A model generated the notes under the pieces. It was not told the origin of the DNA. It worked only from the letters and a program-made list of their open reading frames with translations, and made no database searches. From contig WTCH01000307.1 in the NCBI GenBank assembly GCA_013138675.1, forward strand, positions 1 to 7,712: a stretch of DNA of 7,712 bases, in the 5' to 3' direction. The stretch is from Woeseiaceae bacterium. Lineage in GTDB: Bacteria; Pseudomonadota; Gammaproteobacteria; Steroidobacterales; Woeseiaceae. Made by a program: the position numbers and the translations under genes. The first letter of the stretch is position 1. The number at the start of each line of letters is the position of its first letter. Below are positions 6,553 through 7,712 of the stretch, piece by piece.

Positions 6553-7002
6553 TCAGCGGCGAGACTCGAAAAATTCCTTGAGTACCGCGCCACACTCGTC
6601 GGCCAGCACGCCACCCTGAATTTCGAAGCGGTGATTGAACGCCGGGCTGTCGCTCAGGTCCACAGCGCTTCCGGCCGCACCCGCTTTGGGATCGTAGGCG
6701 CCGAACACAACACGTGCTACGCGCGCCTGCACAATGGCACCCATGCACATCGCGCACGGCTCCAGCGTCACGTAAAGAGTAGCGCCGGTCAGGCGGTGAT
6801 TTTCTGCGGCATGGCATGCCGCTCTGAGTGCGACAACTTCTGCATGAGCGCTGGGATCGAAATCACGAATTGACCGATTTTGCCCTGCTGCGACGATGTC
6901 GTCACCGACAACAACGATTGCCCCCACCGGAACTTCACCCGCATCGCCGGCATCTTGTGCCTCGCGCAATGCGTGCGGCATAAAGTCGGTGTCTATTCCC
7001 AT
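6553..7002 (-). CDS. tadA: tRNA-specific adenosine deaminase TadA
   Basis: Zinc-dependent deaminase that converts adenosine 34 of tRNA-Arg(ACG) to inosine for wobble decoding; normally essential. The 149 residues contain the cytidine/deoxycytidylate deaminase signature: HAE at 53-55, with H53 as zinc ligand and E55 as proton shuttle, then PCAMC at 82-86, with C83 and C86 as ligands. The EVPVGAIVV strand and the VVFGAYDPKAGAAGS segment are typical of TadA and separate it from free-base deaminases. ATG 7002 is preferred because the residues before the next in-frame methionine (M8) align with the conserved start of the first helix (compare xxYWMRHAL in E. coli). The start overlaps the end of guaA by ten bases, so the two are probably co-transcribed. 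The gene ends directly against the REP pair. Confidence 0.95.
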   Translation of the reverse strand: MGIDTDFMPHALREAQDAGDAGEVPVGAIVVVGDDIVAAGQNRSIRDFDPSAHAEVVALRAACHAAENHRLTGATLYVTLEPCAMCMGAIVQARVARVVFGAYDPKAGAAGSAVDLSDSPAFNHRFEIQGGVLADECGAVLKEFFESRR

Positions 7003-7712
7003 TCAATTGTCGACGGTGGCTTTCCTGATATGTCGTAGGTCACTCTTGATATACCGTCAACCTCGTTGATGATGCGCAACGACACATGCTCGAGGAACTC
7101 GTAGGGCAGTCGCGCCCAGCGCGCCGTCATGAAATCGATGGTCTCGACAGCTCGCAGTGCGATCACGTACTCATAGCGACGACCATCACCCATGACGCCG
7201 ACCGACTTCACAGGCAGGAAAACAGCGAACGCCTGGCTGACCTCGTCGTACAAATCGTGGTTGCGAAGCTCCTCGATGAAGATGTCATCAGCGAATTGCA
7301 GTTTCTCGACGAAGTCTCTCTTGACCTCGCCAAGTACACGCACACCAAGCCCGGGCCCCGGGAACGGATGGCGCATGACCATTTCGCGCGGCAAGCCGAG
7401 TTCCATGCCGATCTTGCGCACTTCATCCTTGAACAACTCTCGTAAGGGCTCCACCAGGGACATGCGCATGTCGTCCGGCAGACCGCCGACGTTGTGGTGC
7501 GACTTGATGACGTGCGCCTTGCCCGTCTTGCTGCCGGCTGATTCGATGACGTCGGGATAAATTGTGCCCTGCGCGAGCCAGTCTATGCCTTCGAGCTTTT
7601 GCGATTCTTCATCGAACACTTCGATGAACATGCCGCCGATAATTTTGCGCTTTTTCTCCGGGTCGGACTCGCCCGCGAGAGCGTCGAAAAAGCGGTCGAC
7701 CGCATTTACGCG
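6993..7712 (-). CDS. guaA: GMP synthase (glutamine-hydrolysing), C-terminal part
   Basis: Last step of GMP synthesis: XMP plus ATP and glutamine give GMP. Only the C-terminal 239 residues lie in the window, roughly the last 45 percent of the usual 525-residue protein; the glutaminase domain and the ATP-binding PP-loop would lie beyond the right edge. The visible part starts at RVNAVDRFFDALAG and covers the end of the ATP pyrophosphatase domain (QGTIYPDVIES, KSHHNVGGLPDDM) and the dimerisation/XMP-binding domain (HPFPGPGLGVRVLGEV, GRRYEYVIALRAVET, and the invariant tail GISRVTYDISGKPPSTIEWE). The frame is open to the edge; a methionine at 7631 is internal and not the start. The TAG stop lies inside the beginning of tadA. 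Confidence 0.98.
   Translation of the reverse strand, partial: RVNAVDRFFDALAGESDPEKKRKIIGGMFIEVFDEESQKLEGIDWLAQGTIYPDVIESAGSKTGKAHVIKSHHNVGGLPDDMRMSLVEPLRELFKDEVRKIGMELGLPREMVMRHPFPGPGLGVRVLGEVKRDFVEKLQFADDIFIEELRNHDLYDEVSQAFAVFLPVKSVGVMGDGRRYEYVIALRAVETIDFMTARWARLPYEFLEHVSLRIINEVDGISRVTYDISGKPPSTIEWE

Overview
The window looks like chromosome of a moderately GC-rich gammaproteobacterium, perhaps from the Xanthomonadales/Steroidobacterales/Woeseiales side of the class. This rests on three things: the style of the proteins, a guaA-tadA pair, and a 24-bp REP arm of the TGTAGGAGCGGCTTCAGCCGCGAC type, which I remember as common in Xanthomonas/Stenotrophomonas-like and Pseudomonas genomes. The placement is an inference; no rRNA or other phylogenetic marker is present.

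Layout. Positions 1-5004 are one compact minus-strand operon, transcribed right to left: a divergent DapA-family Schiff-base lyase/aldolase, an L-aspartate dehydrogenase-like protein (nadX), 3-hydroxyanthranilate 3,4-dioxygenase (nbaC), kynureninase (kynU) and kynurenine 3-monooxygenase (kmo, cut by the left edge a few codons before its end). The junctions are GTGA, GTGA and TGATG overlaps, except for a gap of about 45 bp before nbaC that holds tiny coupled reading frames. A short 47-bp divergent region (5005-5051) separates this operon from a plus-strand aldehyde dehydrogenase (5052-6488). The dehydrogenase meets tadA (6553-7002, minus) convergently across a perfect 24-bp inverted REP pair. 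tadA overlaps the 3' end of guaA (minus, cut by the right edge).

How the genes work together. kmo, kynU and nbaC perform three successive steps: L-kynurenine to 3-hydroxykynurenine, then to 3-hydroxyanthranilate plus alanine, then to 2-amino-3-carboxymuconate semialdehyde (ACMS). ACMS either cyclises spontaneously to quinolinate, the NAD precursor, or is catabolised. The usual catabolic enzymes (ACMS decarboxylase, a typical aminomuconate semialdehyde dehydrogenase, aminomuconate deaminase) are not in the window. Instead the operon opens with a DapA-family protein that keeps the catalytic lysine but has lost other canonical DHDPS residues, followed by an aspartate dehydrogenase, with a divergent SSADH-like aldehyde dehydrogenase beside them. 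This could be a variant lower kynurenine route, or a module joining the two ways of making quinolinate. That combination is the most interesting feature here; the three-gene kynurenine core itself is well known. guaA and tadA are ordinary housekeeping genes. There is no gene-free stretch longer than about 65 bases, and I see no tRNA, rRNA, CRISPR array or transposase gene.
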